Of a DNA stretch of 64,000 nucleotides, positions 8,908 to 18,232 are shown piece after piece (the stretch's first letter is position 1; each line of letters opens with the position of its first letter). Source of the DNA: Halohasta litchfieldiae (GTDB lineage: Archaea > Halobacteriota > Halobacteria > Halobacteriales > Haloferacaceae). The notes beneath the pieces were generated by a model. It worked only from the letters and a program-made list of their open reading frames with translations, did no database searches and was not told where the DNA came from. The DNA lies in the NCBI RefSeq assembly GCF_002788215.1, contig NZ_CP024845.1:1674001-1738000 (forward strand), in the 5' to 3' direction. The position numbers and the translations under genes are program-made.

Positions 8908-8980
8908 TAGAACCGTCCAGAACAGTATAGAATCGTCCAGAACAGTCCCGAATCGGGTAGAAACGGCCGGAATCCGGCAG
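8908..8980. promoter_or_regulatory. Repeat and palindrome cluster between divergent genes
   Basis: Two near-identical 18-mers, TAGAACCGTCCAGAACAG at 8908-8925 and TAGAATCGTCCAGAACAG at 8928-8945, lie one after the other at a 20-base period. They are followed by two inverted repeats, CCCGAATCGGG (8948-8958) and GCCGGAATCCGGC (8966-8978). The cluster sits just upstream of the TATA box of the 9026 gene and faces the HTH regulator gene. It looks like an operator array; the binding protein is unknown, with the adjacent regulator the first candidate. Confidence 0.5.
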
Positions 8981-8991
8981 TACGGCCGTCG

Positions 8992-9000
8992 GTATATATA
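8992..9000 (+). promoter_or_regulatory. TATA box of the 9026 operon
   Basis: GTATATATA is centred about 29 nt before the ATG at 9026, which supports that start and a leaderless transcript. Confidence 0.65.
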
Positions 9001-9025
9001 CTGGTCGGGAAACTGGGGTAAACTG

Positions 9026-10708
9026 ATGAGAGTAACACAACTGCTTGCCGTGCTGGTGGCGTTGAGCCTCGTGGTCGGCTCGGTCCCCGCCGCCGCAATG
9101 GCGAGCACAGCCTCGGTCAGCACACCCCAACTGAACCAAGTTCAGGACGAGACGAACAGCACCAGCCAGTCGAACAGCACGAACAACACTGATCAGTCCG
9201 ACGAGACGAACACCACCAACCAGTCGGATCGGCTGCGTGCAAGCACGGGCCAACAGCTTTCGACCGTGCTCGAAGTCACCGATGACGAGGTAACTAACGC
9301 TATTGAGGAGTCCTCGGCTGAAGCCGCCTTTGCGTCGGCGGCCGAGACCGAGCGAGCCAGCCTTCTGGCCTCGCGGGCGTCGACACTCCGTGATCGCACC
9401 GCCGAACTCGTCGACGACCGACGTGCGGCGACCGCTGCCTACGAGAACGGAACCCTCTCGGCCAGCGAGTACGCCCAGCGGATCGCCGTACTGAGCGGCC
9501 AAGCCTCGACGGTCAGTGTCGCTTTTGATCGGCTCGACCAGCGAGCTGCAAGCGTTCCAGCAGCCGAACTGGAGGCTGCGGGCTACGATGCTGAGGCGAA
9601 CGCCGAGGCACAAAGCCGGCTGCAGTCGCTGACCGGCTCCAGTGCGCGAGCCCTACTCAGTCAGTATACGGGCCTCACCAGCGGCGAGTTCAGCGTCGAC
9701 CGCGCCGACGGCGTCTCCATCGAGGTCGAAAGCGACGACGGCGAACAGAGCCGCGAGTTCGAGCGTGACCAGCCCGGCGACGGCAGCTTCGTCATCAGCC
9801 AACGCGAGGCAGTCACAACCGCCCAAGACGCGTTGTCGACCGACCGTGACGGCGAGTGGACGCTCCAGTCGGCCGAACGCGACAGTGATGGCTACTTCGA
9901 ACTCGAATTCGGCTTCTCCGGCCCGACCCACACGGGCGAAGCCGAAGTGAGTGTCGACGGCCAGACCGGCGAGATCTTCGAGTTCGAAGAGGAGCTCGAA
10001 CCGCGTGATCTGGACGATGACGACGACGCAGAAGACGAAACATCGCTCTCGATCACGGTTGTCTCGGGTGAGCCAGCCCCCGGCGCAACGGTGACACTAC
10101 AGGTGACCGCGGCGGGCGAGCCGGTCGCCGGTGCCGAGGTCGAAATCGACGATCAGATCGTCGGGACGACCGACGACAACGGCCAACTGACCGTGACACT
10201 GCCGGACGATGACGAGGTCGACATCGAGGTCGAAGACGGCGACCGAGAGGGCGAACTGGAACTCTCGCTCGGAGCCGACCGCGAGGAAGCTGACGACGAT
10301 GACGACGAAAATGACGGAGACGAAAGCGACGAGCTCTCGGTGAGTGTCGTCTCTGGAGATCCAGCACCGAACGCGACGGTCACTATCGAAGTCACACAGA
10401 ACGACAAGCCGGTTGCGGACGCCTCGGTGACGGTGAACGACGAGCCTCTCGGAGTGACCGATGAGAACGGCCAGCTCACGATTACGCTGCCCGACGATGA
10501 GGAGGTCGACATCGAAGTCGAGTCCGGTGACAGCGAGGGCGAACTCGATTTCGAGTTCGAAACCGATGAGCAGGATCGAGAAGACGATGCTGACGAAGCG
10601 GACGATGAGGATGAAGACGAGGATGAGGACGACGATGACGACGAAGACGTTGAGGATGAAGATGACGACGAAGACGTTGAGGATGAAGATGACGAGGATG
10701 ACAACTAA
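9026..10708 (+). CDS. Secreted acidic protein with PepSY-like region and two Ig-like repeats
   Basis: A 560-residue exported protein with an N-terminal signal peptide (about 1-26), a Ser/Thr/Asn-rich linker with many N-glycosylation sequons (about 35-70), a helical region (about 75-215), a PepSY-like segment ending TGEIFEFEEELEPR, and two tandem beta-domains of about 90 residues, each with the pattern LSxxVVSGxPAPxATVT to TDxNGQLTxTLPDD. It ends in a run of Asp/Glu. No transmembrane anchor is seen. The ATG at 9026 is fixed by the TATA box at 8992-9000. Its stop overlaps the next start by one base (TAATG), so the two genes form an operon. Confidence 0.88.
   Translation: MRVTQLLAVLVALSLVVGSVPAAAMASTASVSTPQLNQVQDETNSTSQSNSTNNTDQSDETNTTNQSDRLRASTGQQLSTVLEVTDDEVTNAIEESSAEAAFASAAETERASLLASRASTLRDRTAELVDDRRAATAAYENGTLSASEYAQRIAVLSGQASTVSVAFDRLDQRAASVPAAELEAAGYDAEANAEAQSRLQSLTGSSARALLSQYTGLTSGEFSVDRADGVSIEVESDDGEQSREFERDQPGDGSFVISQREAVTTAQDALSTDRDGEWTLQSAERDSDGYFELEFGFSGPTHTGEAEVSVDGQTGEIFEFEEELEPRDLDDDDDAEDETSLSITVVSGEPAPGATVTLQVTAAGEPVAGAEVEIDDQIVGTTDDNGQLTVTLPDDDEVDIEVEDGDREGELELSLGADREEADDDDDENDGDESDELSVSVVSGDPAPNATVTIEVTQNDKPVADASVTVNDEPLGVTDENGQLTITLPDDEEVDIEVESGDSEGELDFEFETDEQDREDDADEADDEDEDEDEDDDDDEDVEDEDDDEDVEDEDDEDDN
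10634..10687 (+). repeat. Two exact tandem copies of a 27-base unit
   Basis: Copies at 10634-10660 and 10661-10687 each encode DDDEDVEDE inside the acidic C-terminal tail of the secreted protein. Length variation by slippage is likely between strains. Confidence 0.85.
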
Positions 10709-11418
10709 TGGCTGAGCGTCGACTCCGTACGGTGGCACTCGCAGTCACAATGGTCGTTCTCGTGGCGACCGGCGGCTCGGCTGTCGCCGCAGCCAGTTCG
10801 GCAGCAACGACGGCCGAGAACCCGACCGAACCAGCGTTCGTCGTCGACCTCCAACCGGATGGCGACGCGACGGTAACGCTGGTTGTAGTCTACGATCTGG
10901 CCGACGACAGCGACCAGCAGGCCTTCAATGCGCTCCGGGACGATCCATCCGAGATCACCAGCGAGTTCGAGCAGCGACTCTCACAGATCGCAGCCCGGAC
11001 CGCCACCGAGACCGGCCGTGAGATGTCAGTCAGTGGTGTCGAGGCTGGGTTCGAAACCGTCGACGAACGGGGTGTTATCAGAGTCTCCGCACAGTGGCAG
11101 CAGCTCGCAGACGTCTCGGGCGACCAGCTGACACTCAGCGAGCCGTTCGCCAGCGAGTTCCAACCGGACCGGCTGTTCGTGGTCAACTCACCGGAGGGCT
11201 ACGAACTCACCGAAACAAGCCACGCGCCAGCCGAAGGGACCGACGGCTCTGCACAGTGGAGTAGTGGAGCAACCCTCTCGGGATTCAGCACCACGTTTAC
11301 GGCCGATGGATCGGCCAGCACGGATGAATCGCTGCCGACACCCTTGGCGACACTACTCGCGCTGGGGCTCCTGACCGCGGTCGGCTACGCTGGCCGACAG
11401 CGGCTCCGCCAACGGTAA
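10708..11418 (+). CDS. Secreted DUF7345-like protein with C-terminal membrane anchor
   Basis: A 236-residue protein with a signal peptide (about 5-32), a domain (about 45-195) homologous to the ectodomain of the HTH regulator at 7746-8804 (shared order: DG-rich strand, long helix with F..RL..IA..T....GREM, then W/F strands and SPEGYEL), and a C-terminal hydrophobic helix (about 211-229) followed by RQRLRQR. It is translationally coupled to the preceding gene by a TAATG overlap. Function is unknown. Homology to the neighbouring sensor domain suggests it binds the same ligand or the sensor itself; that is inference. Confidence 0.85.
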   Translation: MAERRLRTVALAVTMVVLVATGGSAVAAASSAATTAENPTEPAFVVDLQPDGDATVTLVVVYDLADDSDQQAFNALRDDPSEITSEFEQRLSQIAARTATETGREMSVSGVEAGFETVDERGVIRVSAQWQQLADVSGDQLTLSEPFASEFQPDRLFVVNSPEGYELTETSHAPAEGTDGSAQWSSGATLSGFSTTFTADGSASTDESLPTPLATLLALGLLTAVGYAGRQRLRQR

Positions 11419-11445
11419 CGCTCACGATAAATTGCACGCAGGCTG

Positions 11446-11455
11446 TTGTTTTTTG
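11446..11455 (+). terminator. T-rich terminator between convergent genes
   Basis: TTGTTTTTTG lies between the stop at 11418 and the end of cysteine synthase at 11461. Oligo-T tracts of this kind are the usual archaeal termination signal. Confidence 0.45.
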
Positions 11456-11460
11456 TCGAC

Positions 11461-12372
11461 CTACTGGGCGTCGAACATCCCGGTCGACATGTAGCGTTCG
11501 CCGCTGTCCCAGTAGACCGTGATCACGAGTGGGTCGTCGGTCTCCGACTCAGCGAGTCGCTCGGCAACACGTTTGGCCGCGAGGTTCGAGGCCCCGCTGG
11601 ACTGGCCGACGAAAATGCCTTCCTCGCTGGCGAGCCGTCGACACTCGGCTTCGGCCGCCGGAGCCGAGACGATCTCGACACCATCCAGTAGATCGGTCTC
11701 CAGATTCGGGCTAATAAAGCCGGGACCCATTCCCTGAAAACTGTCGCCGGTGGGTTCTTCGCCCGAAATAACGGCCGAATCGTCGGGTTCGACGGCGATG
11801 ATCTCGATTCCGGGGAACTCCTCTACTAATCGTCGACCGATTCCGGTAATCGTGCCACCGGTGCCGACACCTGCGACGAGTGCGTCGACCGTCCGGTCGC
11901 CGATCTGGTCGAGGATTTCTAGCCCCGTCGTCTCGTAGTGAGCCTCGGGGTTGGCGGGATTGTCGAACTGGCGGAGTTGGATATACCCTTTTTCGGCTTC
12001 GAGTTCGTCAGCCCGATCTTTGGCCGTCGAGATGTCGCCGTCGACGAGTTCGAGTTCTGCGCCGTAGGCCTTCATAATCGAGCGGCGCTCGGGGGATTTC
12101 GAGGCTGGCATCACGATCTGGACGTCGTAGCCTTTGGCGGCACCGACCATCGCCATCCCGATTCCGGTGTTACCGCTTGTCGGTTCGACAATAGTATCGC
12201 CGGGCGAGAGTCGACCTGTCTCCTCTGCGTCTTCGACCATCCAGAGTGCGGGTCGGTCCTTGGCCGAGCCGCCGGGGTTCCGCGATTCGAGTTTGGCCGC
12301 AATCGTCGCGCCGTCGGGGGCGTCGACTTCGACCAGTGGCGAGCCGATGGTGTCGAGAATACTGTGGTCCAT
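11461..12372 (-). CDS. cysK: Cysteine synthase, PLP-dependent
   Basis: Forms cysteine from O-acetylserine (or O-phosphoserine) and sulfide. The 303 residues include the PLP lysine Lys38 in NPGGSAKDR, the substrate loop EPTSGNTG (about 63-70), and the PLP-phosphate loop GVGTGGTITGIGRRL (about 167-181), all characteristic of the OAS sulfhydrylase family. Length is normal. It is divergent from a thioredoxin-like gene at 12483, sharing about 110 bases of upstream DNA, and could be linked to the sulfate-reduction-type protein at 33931 in sulfur metabolism. Confidence 0.94.
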   Translation of the reverse strand: MDHSILDTIGSPLVEVDAPDGATIAAKLESRNPGGSAKDRPALWMVEDAEETGRLSPGDTIVEPTSGNTGIGMAMVGAAKGYDVQIVMPASKSPERRSIMKAYGAELELVDGDISTAKDRADELEAEKGYIQLRQFDNPANPEAHYETTGLEILDQIGDRTVDALVAGVGTGGTITGIGRRLVEEFPGIEIIAVEPDDSAVISGEEPTGDSFQGMGPGFISPNLETDLLDGVEIVSAPAAEAECRRLASEEGIFVGQSSGASNLAAKRVAERLAESETDDPLVITVYWDSGERYMSTGMFDAQ

Positions 12373-12482
12373 TATGTCACTATACTCTGCGATGGCCTAA
12401 ACGCCTAACGGACGACTATAGTTATCGACCGACTACGTTCAGAGCCGGGGAGGTTTTAGTGGTCGCTGGCGAACCGAAAGGT

Positions 12483-12863
12483 ATGGAACTACAGACGATG
12501 CAGCCCAACACGGAGTGGGAGCCAGCAGGCTTCCAAGAGTCAGTTGCCGCGCTCGGAGCCGACGACTACACCTTCCACGTCTGGGGTGGTGACTGGTGTA
12601 TTGACTGTCAAGAGCAACTGCCGGATTTCGGTGCGGCACTGAAGGCAGCGGGCGTCGACCCCGCCGACGTCCACCATTATCCTGTTGAGAAGGAAGACGA
12701 CGGCTCGAAAACCGGCCCCGGTGTCGAGGAGTACGGTATCGAGTACATCCCGACAGTGGTCGTCGAACAGGATGGCGAGGAGATTGCCCGGTTCGTCGAA
12801 TCCGAGGCGGTTCCCATCGCGGCCTATCTCGGCAAAGAGCTGCAGGCACCGACCAAAGAGTGA
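12483..12863 (+). CDS. Thioredoxin-like protein with CIDC active site
   Basis: A 126-residue thioredoxin-fold protein with redox pair Cys39/Cys42 in GGDWCIDCQEQLP and the cis-proline strand IEYIPTVVVEQDGEE. The acidic CIDC motif and the absence of a signal peptide suggest a cytosolic thioredoxin-family protein. Target unknown. The start at 12483 gives the normal N-terminus MELQTMQPNTEWEPAGF. It is convergent with glutamate dehydrogenase and divergent from cysK; the pairing with a cysteine-making enzyme is suggestive but not decisive. Confidence 0.9.
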   Translation: MELQTMQPNTEWEPAGFQESVAALGADDYTFHVWGGDWCIDCQEQLPDFGAALKAAGVDPADVHHYPVEKEDDGSKTGPGVEEYGIEYIPTVVVEQDGEEIARFVESEAVPIAAYLGKELQAPTKE

Positions 12864-12906
12864 TTGGCCGGTGGTAGGCAGTGCCTACGGCCAGTTTACA
12901 TCGGTT

Positions 12907-14160
12907 TTACGGCCAGTTTCCGCCCTCGGTGTAGGCGTCGACGACGCGATCAATGGCGACGACGTAGGCGGCCGTCCGGAGGGAGTCGAGGTCTTTTGTG
13001 TCGTAGGTATCGATTAGCCCGTCGAAGGCCTCGCAGATCACCCGTTCGAGTTCGTCGTTGACTCGCTCTTCGGTCCACGAAAACCGTTGGCGGTTCTGAA
13101 CCCACTCGAAGTACGAAACCGTAACCCCACCAGCGTTGGCGAGAATATCGGGGACAACGTAGGTATCTTTTGCCGCGAACACGCGATCAGCACCCGGCGT
13201 GAGCGGGCCGTTTGCGGCCTCGACGATGACGTCTGCACGCACCTCCTCAGCCAGCGATTCGTTGATCGCGTTCTGGAGTGCCGCCGGGATGAGGAGGTCG
13301 ACGTCCAGCGTCAGTAGTTCCTCGTTGCTTAGCTGTTCAGGAGCGTTGTGTTCGGTAACTGCGCCGGTTTCGAGCTTCGTCTCGGCGACCGCGGCGGCAT
13401 CTAACCCCTCGGGATTGTAAATCGCGCCGCCGGAGTCCGAGACGGCGACGACAGTCCCACCCGCCTCGTCGATAAGACGTGCAGCAATCGATCCCGCGTT
13501 GCCGTAGCCTTGGATGGCGACCGTTGCGTCCGCAAGATCTCCACCAAGCCAGTTGAACACCTCGCGTGCGGACAGCATCACCGACCGTCCGGTCGCCTCG
13601 ACGCGGCCCGCCGAGCCACCGGAGTCGATTGCTTTCCCCGTGATGACACCCGGTGCGGTCGTGTTCTCTAAGGTTTCGTAGGTGTCTTTGATCCAGTTCA
13701 TTTCCCGCTGGCCGGTGTTGACATCCGGGGCCGGGATGTCTTTGTTCTCTCCAATTATGGGGCGGAGTTCGGCCGCAAACGAGCGTGTGAGTCGCTCTAG
13801 TTCGCTTTCGCTGTACTGTTTTGGGTCAATGATGATTCCCCCTTTCCCGCCACCGTACGGGATGTCGACGACCGCACATTTGTACGTCATCCAGCCGGAG
13901 AGTGCTGCGACCTCGTCGCGGTTGACACCGGGATGGTAGCGGATACCACCTTTGTACGGTCCCCGATCACCGTTGAACTGCGAGCGGAACGCCCGGAACA
14001 ATTCAATCGAACCGTCGTCGAGTTCGACCGAAAGCGTGGTTTCGAGGATACGCTCGGGATGTTTCAGCCGTTCGAGCACATCCGACCGGACGTCGACGTG
14101 CTTGCCAGCAACGTCGATCTGCTCCTGAAGGCTCTCGAACGGGTTGACATGGTCAGCCAT
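12907..14160 (-). CDS. gdhA: Glutamate dehydrogenase
   Basis: Interconverts glutamate and 2-oxoglutarate plus ammonium. The 417 residues match the hexameric archaeal GDH family: [10 protein letters not shown] (about 70-79), catalytic Lys106 in PYGGGKGGI, and the dinucleotide-binding turn GYGNAGS (218-224). Cofactor preference cannot be settled by eye. It stands alone between the thioredoxin-like gene and the DUF4166-YndJ pair. The start ATG at 14160 is the natural one ([14 protein letters not shown]). Confidence 0.95.
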   Translation of the reverse strand: MADHVNPFESLQEQIDVAGKHVDVRSDVLERLKHPERILETTLSVELDDGSIELFRAFRSQFNGDRGPYKGGIRYHPGVNRDEVAALSGWMTYKCAVVDIPYGGGKGGIIIDPKQYSESELERLTRSFAAELRPIIGENKDIPAPDVNTGQREMNWIKDTYETLENTTAPGVITGKAIDSGGSAGRVEATGRSVMLSAREVFNWLGGDLADATVAIQGYGNAGSIAARLIDEAGGTVVAVSDSGGAIYNPEGLDAAAVAETKLETGAVTEHNAPEQLSNEELLTLDVDLLIPAALQNAINESLAEEVRADVIVEAANGPLTPGADRVFAAKDTYVVPDILANAGGVTVSYFEWVQNRQRFSWTEERVNDELERVICEAFDGLIDTYDTKDLDSLRTAAYVVAIDRVVDAYTEGGNWP

Positions 14161-14238
14161 AGCTAGACCGTTTTAGTGGATTGCTGTTAACAGTGTCGCA
14201 CAGCTTTCAAGGGCTGAGAATTAGCCGCCATACGCAGC

Positions 14239-15219
14239 CTATGTCGTCCCGGTCCGCACTGGAACGTCGACGCGCCAGCCGAGCAGTCCAAGCAGTGCGA
14301 ATCCGAAGGCGTTGAGCGAGCCATGGAATCGAACCATCCGCGACAGACTAACCCCAAGCGGATCGATTCCGGAAACCACCATCACTGCGTAGGCGAGGGC
14401 CAACAGCATCGAAACCGGGAGTGCCAGCGCTGAGCCGACGAGACAGAGCCCCTGAACTCGGGAGCGGTCGGGGACAACCCGGACCACGACGTAGCCACCA
14501 AACACGGCAACTGTTGTGGTGAACAGGCCGACCGCAACGAACTCGACGAGCGGTGAAAACGAGATGCCGACCGCAATAATCGCTGGCCCGAGGAGGATAA
14601 CCCCGGTGAGTAGCTGAAACCCACGTCCGGGAGTCCCAACTGCGCGACCAGTCAGTCCAGCGAGGACCGGGAGAACGAATCCCGCATAGTGGAAATGGAT
14701 CGCTGTCAGCAGGATGATCACCGGCTCAAACCAGAAACTGATCCCGAGATGATGGAGGACGAGTGCAACCGCACCAACCACACTGTATACTAATCCGCTG
14801 TCAATTGCGGTGTCGCTTATCGGAGCGAGACCCCCGCGGTCGACGAGTCGCTGGAGGCCGACAACCCCGAGCAGCCCGGTAACGAGCAGCCAGACCACTG
14901 CCGCACCGGCCGCCACGCTGGGCGTCGAGACGAGAAACGAGGCGAGAACACAGACAGCCCCGACCGGCTGTAGTACCACAGCCGCTGGATACAGCCAGTG
15001 TGGCAGGCCCTCAACCGGCAGCGGCCCAACCATCGTCAACCCGAGTGGAACCAACACGAGCGGGGCAAGCACCACCGCCCGCTCGATAGCAGACAGCGAG
15101 CCAGCGACCACAACAGCCAGCCAGACCGCCCCACCGAACACCGCACTCAGATCGGTCAGCGCGAACCGACCGACGCTGGGCGACGATCCAACTACAGAAC
15201 CGGTGGCAGAGCGAGTCAT
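14239..15219 (-). CDS. YndJ-like polytopic membrane protein
   Basis: A 326-residue hydrophobic protein with about nine transmembrane helices and few charged residues, similar in build to Bacillus YndJ. A His-containing segment IHFHYAGFVLPVLAG and RMVRFHGSLNAFGFALLGLLG are notable conserved-looking features. The ATG at 15219 (MTRSATGSVV) lies 4 bases after the stop of the upstream DUF4166 gene, so the two are co-transcribed; DUF4166 domains are fused to or placed next to YndJ in other organisms. Function is unknown. Confidence 0.82.
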   Translation of the reverse strand: MTRSATGSVVGSSPSVGRFALTDLSAVFGGAVWLAVVVAGSLSAIERAVVLAPLVLVPLGLTMVGPLPVEGLPHWLYPAAVVLQPVGAVCVLASFLVSTPSVAAGAAVVWLLVTGLLGVVGLQRLVDRGGLAPISDTAIDSGLVYSVVGAVALVLHHLGISFWFEPVIILLTAIHFHYAGFVLPVLAGLTGRAVGTPGRGFQLLTGVILLGPAIIAVGISFSPLVEFVAVGLFTTTVAVFGGYVVVRVVPDRSRVQGLCLVGSALALPVSMLLALAYAVMVVSGIDPLGVSLSRMVRFHGSLNAFGFALLGLLGWRVDVPVRTGTT

Positions 15220-15223
15220 TGGA

Positions 15224-15898
15224 TCACTGTGGCGGCAGCGTCGAGAGGTTCTCAACGAGTCGGAGCGTCGGCGGCACACTGTCGACCGGGGTCTGGTCCT
15301 GTGTAAACGCCCCACGGTAGCTCATAATGTGGCCAGCAAGCGTGTTTTCGACGGTCGCGGTGACGTGATACTGCTCGTCGGTTTCGTCGTAGCGGTCACG
15401 CACTTCGAGATCAGCCGCCATCGGTCCCGCAAGCGGGATGTATCGGCCACTGGTCCGAAGCCACTGACGGCCAGCCTCGACGACAAGCGCCCCAGACTCG
15501 ACACGAGGATGGAGTTCCGAGACGATTCGGCCATCGGTGCCCAAGAAATCCAGCAGTCGACCGTTGGCTTCGTCCCAGAGGGTCAACGAATCGAAGCGGC
15601 GTCGACGGCGGCTGAACTCGAACTCCCGGCGGGTGGTGAGCACCTCGTAGCCGGACTCATGTTCGTAGCCAATCGTCGTCACGGTGAACGGAATATCGTG
15701 TCCGCCCTCGGGAAACAGCATGTTCTGTCCAGTCATCAACAGGAGGACGGGAAGCACATGGGTGCCGCGGCTGATGTCCATCTCCCCCCGACCGACACAC
15801 CGACAGTAGCTGTCGGATGCGATGCCGTACCGTGAGCGAACTTTCGGATGGAGCGCCTCTGCCTCCGCACCGAGCGCCCGCTCGTAGACCCCGGTCAT
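15224..15898 (-). CDS. DUF4166 domain protein
   Basis: A 224-residue soluble protein starting at the ATG at 15898 (MTGVYERALGAEAEALHP, the usual family opening); an upstream in-frame start at 15961 would add 21 residues with no similarity I recognise. DUF4166 is typically found with YndJ, exactly as here, where the YndJ-like gene starts 4 bases downstream. No catalytic motif is known. The protein is beta-rich with conserved-looking GRGEMDISRGTHVLP and EFSRRRRRFDS segments. Confidence 0.82.
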   Translation of the reverse strand: MTGVYERALGAEAEALHPKVRSRYGIASDSYCRCVGRGEMDISRGTHVLPVLLLMTGQNMLFPEGGHDIPFTVTTIGYEHESGYEVLTTRREFEFSRRRRRFDSLTLWDEANGRLLDFLGTDGRIVSELHPRVESGALVVEAGRQWLRTSGRYIPLAGPMAADLEVRDRYDETDEQYHVTATVENTLAGHIMSYRGAFTQDQTPVDSVPPTLRLVENLSTLPPQ

Positions 15899-16066
15899 CG
15901 CTGTGTCCCGTCCGTCGACGCGCTGGCCAAACGTCTCTGCTGACTGTGTGTGAACGACCAAAACTCACAACTCGAAGTCATACTAGCTACTCTCTTTTAT
16001 ACAGGCATAATTGTTTGGCAGCTGTTATGTATCGAATGATCATAACTGAAAACGACCGTCGACGTT

Positions 16067-18175
16067 CTATCGGTTAGCTTCGAGCCACTCTAAGGCAGGC
16101 TCGAGGTCGGTTTCTGGTTGCGAACAGGTGAACGACTGGCAGGCGTAGACGGTCGGCTCGTCGTCGACTGCCGAGCGACCGGCCCACACCGGCGGGGCCT
16201 CCTCGAAGCCGAGTTGGTCGAGCCACGCGTCGAGTCCTTCCTCAGTTGGCGGTCGCTGAGCAACGACGACACCGGGCAGAAACCGGTCGGCAAGTTCATC
16301 TCGCCAGTCGGTTGGCAGTTCGTCGGCTGCGACTGTGAGTTCAGCACCGCCGTGAGCGTAGCGGTCGGCGGCCAGCGTCAGCGAAACATGCTGGAGCGGA
16401 TTCCCCCTGATCCGGTTGCCGTGGGTTTCGAGTACCCGTCCGGCGATCTCGGTGTAGTCGACATCGGGCACGAAGCCGTCGAGCACGAGCAGCAGATCGG
16501 TGGCCACACCGAGGCTGGAGGGCGTCGACTGGTCGTCGAGTTCTTGGGGTCGAGTCACCAGTTCCTCGCCGCTTTGTGGCGTGAAGTAGATGGTCCCCTC
16601 CTCGGCGTCCCAGAACTCCTCGACAATCATCTCGCTTAGTTCGAGTGCAAACTGGAGGTGGTCGACGTCGCCGGTGACTTGGTAGCAGTCGAATGCCCCC
16701 CGAGCGAGGAAGGCGTAATCTTCGAGATAGCCGTCGCCCTTGGTGTCGCCGTTGATAAACCGGCGGGTGAGGTGGCCACTGTCGCCGTCCCACAGCTGTT
16801 CACGAATAAAGGAGAGTGCGTCAGTCGCCTGTTCGGCGTAGTCGACGTCGAGTACCTGTGCGGCTCGCGCGTACGCCGAGATCATCATCCCATTCCAGCC
16901 AGCGAGGATTTTCTCGTCTCGCGGTGGTCGGGTTCGCTCCTCGCGGGCCTCCGCAAGCGTCGATTCGGCTTCCGCGAGTCGACGTTCGACCTCGTCGACC
17001 GAGCAGTCGTACTCCTCGGCGAGATGTTCGACCGTCTCGGAGATCGTCAGGACGGTCGTCCCGTGCTCGAAGTTGCCCGAATCGGTGACACCGTACCGAT
17101 CACAAAACAGCTCAGCGTCTTCCTCATCGAGGAAGTCGTGGACCTGCGAGGGCGTCCAGACGTAGAAGGTGCCCTCCTCGTCGCCACTCCGGGCGTCGAG
17201 CGTGCTGTAAAAGCCGCCCTCTGGGTGAGTGAGTTCGCGGTCGACGAACGTTAAGGTCTCTCTAACTACGTCGTCGTACTGCGGTTGGCCGGTAAGTTGA
17301 GAGGCCGCCAGATACAGCGGGGGCAACAGGGCGTTGTCGTACAGCATCTTCTCGAAGTGGGGCACCGTCCACTCTCGGTCGACGGCGTACCGATGGAAGC
17401 CGCCGCCTAACTGATCGTAGATGCCGCCGGTCGACATCCCCTCAAGCGTGGTGGTGGCGACATCCAGCGCGTCGGTGTTGCCGCTGCGAGCATACACACG
17501 CAACAGGAGGTCGATCCGGCCGGGGTGGGGGAACTTCGGGCCGTCGGAGCCGAACCCGCCGTGTTCGCGGTCCGCCGAGCGGAGTGCCGCCCGAACCGCA
17601 TCGTCGAGTTCGTCGTTTCCGGGCCGTTCGCCCGGCTCATCCGGCGTCGACTCCAGTTGGTTGCAGGCGCTGTCGGTCCACTGGTCGGCGCGGTTTTTCA
17701 TTTCGTCGCGCTGGTCGGGATCACTCCACGACTCGCTGATTTTGTCGAGGAGGTCGCCAAAGCCGGGCATCTGGCCCCGCGGCTCGGGTGGGAAGTAGGT
17801 GCCGACGTAGAACGGCTTGCCATCGGGGGTGAGCCACGCCGACAGCGGCCAGCCGCCCCGTCCGGTGACGAGTTGACAGACCGTCATGTAGATGCTGTCG
17901 AGGTCGGGACGCTCCTCGCGGTCGACCTTAATTGGAACAAAATTCTCGTTGAGTCGTTCGGCAACCGCCTCGTCCTCGAAGCTCTCTTCTTCCATCACGT
18001 GACACCAATGACACGCCGAGTAGCCAATCGAGAGGAAGATCGGTTTGTTCTGTTCTTTGGCGGCTTCGAGGGCGGTCTCGTCCCACGGCTGCCAGTTGAC
18101 GGGATTGCCGTCGTGCTGTTTGAGATACGGGCTCGCTTCCGAATCCAATCGGTTCCGAGAGAGGGGGTCGCTCAT
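16067..18175 (-). CDS. DUF255 thioredoxin-domain protein (YyaL/SPATA20 family)
   Basis: A 702-residue protein of the conserved YyaL/SSP411 family. The N-terminal thioredoxin-like domain carries Cys55 and Cys58 in [16 protein letters not shown], the family signature; the rest is a long alpha/alpha toroid resembling glycosyl hydrolases or N-acylglucosamine epimerases (for example [17 protein letters not shown] and [16 protein letters not shown]). Biochemical function is unproven. I prefer the ATG at 18175 ([13 protein letters not shown]) to the one 27 bases upstream, which adds a non-homologous leader. Confidence 0.93.
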   Translation of the reverse strand: MSDPLSRNRLDSEASPYLKQHDGNPVNWQPWDETALEAAKEQNKPIFLSIGYSACHWCHVMEEESFEDEAVAERLNENFVPIKVDREERPDLDSIYMTVCQLVTGRGGWPLSAWLTPDGKPFYVGTYFPPEPRGQMPGFGDLLDKISESWSDPDQRDEMKNRADQWTDSACNQLESTPDEPGERPGNDELDDAVRAALRSADREHGGFGSDGPKFPHPGRIDLLLRVYARSGNTDALDVATTTLEGMSTGGIYDQLGGGFHRYAVDREWTVPHFEKMLYDNALLPPLYLAASQLTGQPQYDDVVRETLTFVDRELTHPEGGFYSTLDARSGDEEGTFYVWTPSQVHDFLDEEDAELFCDRYGVTDSGNFEHGTTVLTISETVEHLAEEYDCSVDEVERRLAEAESTLAEAREERTRPPRDEKILAGWNGMMISAYARAAQVLDVDYAEQATDALSFIREQLWDGDSGHLTRRFINGDTKGDGYLEDYAFLARGAFDCYQVTGDVDHLQFALELSEMIVEEFWDAEEGTIYFTPQSGEELVTRPQELDDQSTPSSLGVATDLLLVLDGFVPDVDYTEIAGRVLETHGNRIRGNPLQHVSLTLAADRYAHGGAELTVAADELPTDWRDELADRFLPGVVVAQRPPTEEGLDAWLDQLGFEEAPPVWAGRSAVDDEPTVYACQSFTCSQPETDLEPALEWLEANR

Positions 18176-18232
18176 TGCTAGCAGTCGGCTCGCAAGAGGC
18201 AAAAAAGAACCGTGTCGAGGGGGCGTAGTGCG

